NCBI GenBank assembly: GCA_017428285.1
Contig: JAFRRE010000103.1
Coordinates: forward strand, 1 to 8,247
Reading direction: 5' to 3'
DNA length: 8,247 nt
Origin: Bacteroidales bacterium
GTDB lineage: Bacteria; Bacteroidota; Bacteroidia; Bacteroidales; F082
Made by a program: the position numbers and the translations under genes. Position 1 is the stretch's first letter. Every line of letters begins with the position of its first letter. Below the pieces are notes generated by a model, which saw nothing but the letters and a program-made list of their open reading frames with translations, made no database searches and had not been told where the DNA came from. This document shows, one piece after another, positions 5,564 to 8,247 of the stretch.

Positions 5564-8037
5564 TGCATAAAATTTTTGTCCCTTTATACCGTTACTTCAA
5601 CAACCACAAGGTCTTGATGTACCTGATTATGGTCATCTCGGCAGTGGTATTTGTTTTCTTTGGGCTGCGACTCCATTTCGAGGAGGACATCTCTAAGCTT
5701 TTGCCTACCTCAAGCGTCGAGAGTCAGCTGGCCTTCACCTCCATCCAGCTCAAAGACAAGATTTACCTTCAAGTGACCTCTGCCGATGAGCGTTTATCAC
5801 CAGAAATCCTCGCCGAACGGACAGATGAATTCGTCAACCTGCTCTATAAGAAGGATTCCACGACCCATTACATTGGCAATGTGCTGTACAAAATGGAGCC
5901 TGAGGTGGCCATCAATGCCTTGGACTTTGTGCTTGAGCATATCCCTTCCTTCATCGACACCTCAGCCTACAGTAACTTTGAGAAAGCCCTTGAGCCTGAG
6001 GCCATCCAGAACCAGATGTGGGTCAACTACGAGCAGATGATGGAAGACGAGACGGGCGACATTACCCAAGCCATCATGTATGACCCGCTCAACTTGCGTG
6101 ATGTGGTGCTCGGCGATGTGATGCAAGGCGCTGTCAACGGCTTCAACATCATCGACGGACAACTCTTCTGCCCCGACAGCACCGTAGCCATCGCCTACCT
6201 TGCTCCCGCTTTCCAATCCTTGGATTCGAAGTCGGCCAACAAGTTCGCCAAAATGCTGAAACAAACACAAGAGGAATTCGAAACCATCCACCCAGACATC
6301 AAAGTGCATGCCCACGGCGACCCCATCGGCAGTGTTTCGAATGCGGGACGCATCCGCTCCGACCTTGTCGTGACCGTAGGTATTTCCCTGGTTTTGATAT
6401 TGATCCTTATCGGCTTGTGTTTCAGAAACCTTTCTTTCATCTGGGAGCTGTTGTTACCTATCATCTATGGCACAGCCTTCTCGTTGGCGGGGATCTTCTG
6501 GATTAAGGGAGAGATGTCGCTCATGGCTTTAGGATTGGGTGCCATCGTGCTAGGTGTGGCCATCAGCTACAGCCTGCATGTGCTCATCCACCATTTCTTT
6601 GTCGGCGACCCCGAAAAACTGCTTCAAGACGAGTCCACGCCTGTGTTCTTGAGCTGTATCACCACAGTGGGCGCCTTCTGCAGCCTGCTCTTCACCGACA
6701 GTGACCTGCTCCGCGACTTCGGGCTGTTCGCCTCCTTCGCTTTGATAGGCTCCACCCTTTTCGCCTTGATCTTCCTGCCTCATTTCTTGCCTGCCCGCAA
6801 GGCCGACAGCAACAGCAAGACCTTCCGCCGCATCTCTCGCCTCAACAACCTGCCTTTCGACAAAAAGCCTTGGTTCTTGATATTGATTGCGGTCATCGTA
6901 GTGATAGGCATCATTTTCTCACCCAAGGTGAAATTCGACAACGACCTCCGCAACCTCGACTACAATTCTCCTGAAGAAACCATGGCCGAGAGTCTTTACA
7001 ACGCGAAAAACAACGACGGCTTCTATCACCTATATTTCGCTACTGTTTCCACCAACCTTGACGAGGCCTTGGAAGCCGACAAGACGCTCATGGTACTGCT
7101 TGATTCCCTAAAGCAAGAAGGTGCGGTGCATAGCTATACCGATTTCATCCCCAAGCTCTTCGTCACCCAGGCCGACCAAGAGCAACGCATTGCCGCATGG
7201 AACGACTTCTGGATCGAAGAAAGGAAAGCCTACGCCATCTCACGCGTTGAGAAAGGCGCTTTGGAATTCGGCCTCGACCCGATGATGTTCTACGACTTCA
7301 AGGAGCTCTTGGATGCCGATTACGAAGCCGCCTCGCTGATGGAAAGCGGTGTGGTGCCCGATAACCTATTGGGCAACTTCATCGAATGCAATGCCGACAA
7401 CCAATATATGGTGTTCACCGATGTCTCCATGGACTTCGATGAGAAAGACATTGCCACTGATGCCTTGGTCACCAACCCCAAGACCTTTGTTTTGGAGCCG
7501 TTCTACTACTGCAAGAGCATGGTGGAGGTCATCAACGACGACTTCAACATCGCCGTGTGGATTTCCTCGCTGTTTGTGCTGTTGATCCTCTTGATTTCCT
7601 TCCGCAACATCATCACTGCCCTGCTGTCGTTCCTTCCCATGGTGCTCAGCTGGTTCATGGTGCAAGGCTACATGGCCATCATCGGGCTGGAGTTCAACCT
7701 CATCAACATCATCATCTCCACCTTCATTTTCGGAGTGGGTGTCGACTACAGCATCTTCATCACCGAAGGCTTGCTCAAGCAAGCGCGCACGGGCGACCGC
7801 GACGTGCTCACCTGGCACAAGGTGGCCATCTTCTTCTCGGCCATCATCCTGGTTATCGTGGTGGCCTCGCTCCTCTTCGCCGTCCATCCTGCCATCCGTT
7901 CCATCGGTCTCAGCACCCTCATCGGAATGGCCTCAACCATAATGATTTCGTACTCACTGCTGCCGTTCGCGTTCTGGAGGTTGATGAAGTGGCCGTGGTA
8001 TAAGAGGAGTGTGATGAAGAAGGCTCTGAAGAAATGA
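5563..8037 (+). CDS. MMPL-like RND superfamily exporter
   Basis: An 824-residue inner-membrane transporter of the RND superfamily, MMPL/HAE3-like, probably a proton-driven exporter of a lipid or other hydrophobic product. It shows the duplicated layout: TM1 near 18-38, a first extracytoplasmic loop (about 40-264), five TMs between 267 and 409, TM7 at about 437-453, a second loop (454-660), and the last five TMs from about 662 to 800. The C-terminal half keeps the family's TM10 motif GVGVDYSIF with D728-Y729, the proposed proton-relay pair. The matching N-terminal motif is GVAISYSLH, with S335 where Asp often stands. The short tail is basic (KRSVMKKALKK). It begins at an ATG overlapping the thioesterase stop, without an SD, so it depends on coupled translation. 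No outer-membrane or periplasmic partner gene is visible. The cargo is not known. Confidence 0.92.
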   Translation: MHKIFVPLYRYFNNHKVLMYLIMVISAVVFVFFGLRLHFEEDISKLLPTSSVESQLAFTSIQLKDKIYLQVTSADERLSPEILAERTDEFVNLLYKKDSTTHYIGNVLYKMEPEVAINALDFVLEHIPSFIDTSAYSNFEKALEPEAIQNQMWVNYEQMMEDETGDITQAIMYDPLNLRDVVLGDVMQGAVNGFNIIDGQLFCPDSTVAIAYLAPAFQSLDSKSANKFAKMLKQTQEEFETIHPDIKVHAHGDPIGSVSNAGRIRSDLVVTVGISLVLILILIGLCFRNLSFIWELLLPIIYGTAFSLAGIFWIKGEMSLMALGLGAIVLGVAISYSLHVLIHHFFVGDPEKLLQDESTPVFLSCITTVGAFCSLLFTDSDLLRDFGLFASFALIGSTLFALIFLPHFLPARKADSNSKTFRRISRLNNLPFDKKPWFLILIAVIVVIGIIFSPKVKFDNDLRNLDYNSPEETMAESLYNAKNNDGFYHLYFATVSTNLDEALEADKTLMVLLDSLKQEGAVHSYTDFIPKLFVTQADQEQRIAAWNDFWIEERKAYAISRVEKGALEFGLDPMMFYDFKELLDADYEAASLMESGVVPDNLLGNFIECNADNQYMVFTDVSMDFDEKDIATDALVTNPKTFVLEPFYYCKSMVEVINDDFNIAVWISSLFVLLILLISFRNIITALLSFLPMVLSWFMVQGYMAIIGLEFNLINIIISTFIFGVGVDYSIFITEGLLKQARTGDRDVLTWHKVAIFFSAIILVIVVASLLFAVHPAIRSIGLSTLIGMASTIMISYSLLPFAFWRLMKWPWYKRSVMKKALKK

Positions 8038-8247
8038 GCTATTCTTCCTCCAATCCCGCTTTTTTGTCTTGGTAAAAAGCCACCGTGCTGACAGGTATTG
8101 ATAAGCACCCTGTCGAAGCCATGTTCGATGAGGTGTGCCTTACATTTGCTTAGGAAAAACGGACGGAGGTAGATGTAATGCATGATGCGTTTTCCAAAAC
8201 AGAAAATGACTTTTGTCCAAATCTAACAAAAAACCATAGATTTGGAC
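8038..8247 (-). other. Unassigned region with minus-strand ORF fragments
   Basis: About 210 nt after the RND gene with no gene I can assign. On the minus strand, one frame is open from the window edge for 35 codons (first residues VQIYGFLLDLDK) to a TAA at 8142-8140. A second has an ATG at 8122 and gives 27 residues ending AFYQDKKAGLEEE at a TAG (8041-8039), one base beyond the RND stop. A third opens at ATG 8183 (MHYIYLRPFF) but runs far into the RND gene antisense. The first two could be parts of one decayed gene separated by frame changes, or simply a non-coding repeat. None is supported by a recognised domain. Confidence 0.3.
8215..8247. repeat. Perfect 11-bp palindrome at the window edge
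   Basis: GTCCAAATCTA (8215-8225) is the exact reverse complement of TAGATTTGGAC (8237-8247), with an 11-nt A-rich spacer. Each arm contains TAGATTTG, a match to the -7 consensus: on the minus strand at 8225-8218, pointing into the unassigned region, and on the plus strand at 8237-8244, pointing out of the window. The pairing may extend past the edge, since TTTT precedes the left arm. Confidence 0.55.

Noticed and set aside
8028..8065. Possible terminator after the RND gene
   Set aside because: GAAGAA (8028-8033) pairs with TTCTTC (8042-8047), but the stem is short and A/T-rich and the T-run (8060-8065) lies 12 nt away from it.
7746..8183. 145-codon minus-strand frame overlapping the 3' end of the RND gene
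   Set aside because: Most of it is antisense to the conserved TM10-TM12 region of the transporter. Only the part beyond 8038 is worth keeping, and that is described as unassigned.
1..8247. CRISPR array, tRNA, rRNA, insertion sequence or phage genes
   Set aside because: No regularly spaced repeats with unique spacers, no cloverleaf or rRNA sequence noticed, and no transposase, integrase or phage protein among the reading frames.

Overview
The window looks like a piece of a Bacteroidales (Prevotella/Bacteroides-type) chromosome. This rests on three things: -7 boxes of the TAnnTTTG form in front of several genes, little use of Shine-Dalgarno sequences, and protein types typical of that order (a fused ResB-CcsA cytochrome c maturation protein, a secreted C69 dipeptidase, and an MMPL-like RND exporter coupled to a hot-dog thioesterase). 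The genus cannot be fixed from the sequence alone.

Layout: (1) 29-2284 (+), a fused ResB/CcsA haem-delivery and cytochrome c synthetase protein, probably the last gene of an operon that begins left of the window. (2) 2285-2374, a short intergenic gap with a good Bacteroidetes promoter. (3) 2375-4072 (+), a secreted C69-family dipeptidase. (4) 4083-4922 (-), a classical short-chain dehydrogenase/reductase that converges on the peptidase gene with only 10 nt between the stops. (5) 4923-5155, a 233-nt divergent intergenic region rich in structure: an 11-bp inverted repeat made of two opposed -7 boxes, a long imperfect hairpin whose arms are tandem 15-nt units, and a 14-nt direct repeat on either side of that hairpin. 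(6) 5156-5563 (+), a YbgC/FadM-like acyl-CoA thioesterase whose TAA overlaps by one base the ATG of (7) 5563-8037 (+), a 12-TM MMPL-like RND transporter. (8) 8038-8247, about 210 nt with no convincing gene, some protein-like fragments in minus-strand frames, and a perfect 11-bp palindrome at the right edge.

The genes fall into separate jobs: periplasmic cytochrome c maturation, extracytoplasmic peptide breakdown, an oxidoreductase, and a thioesterase-exporter pair that probably handles a lipid-like or acyl product. No complete new system such as a defence island or phage is visible. The most interesting non-coding signals are the repeat-rich 4923-5155 region and a REP-like palindrome lying in frame inside the ccsA gene, where it encodes a Gly/Ser/Thr-rich linker.
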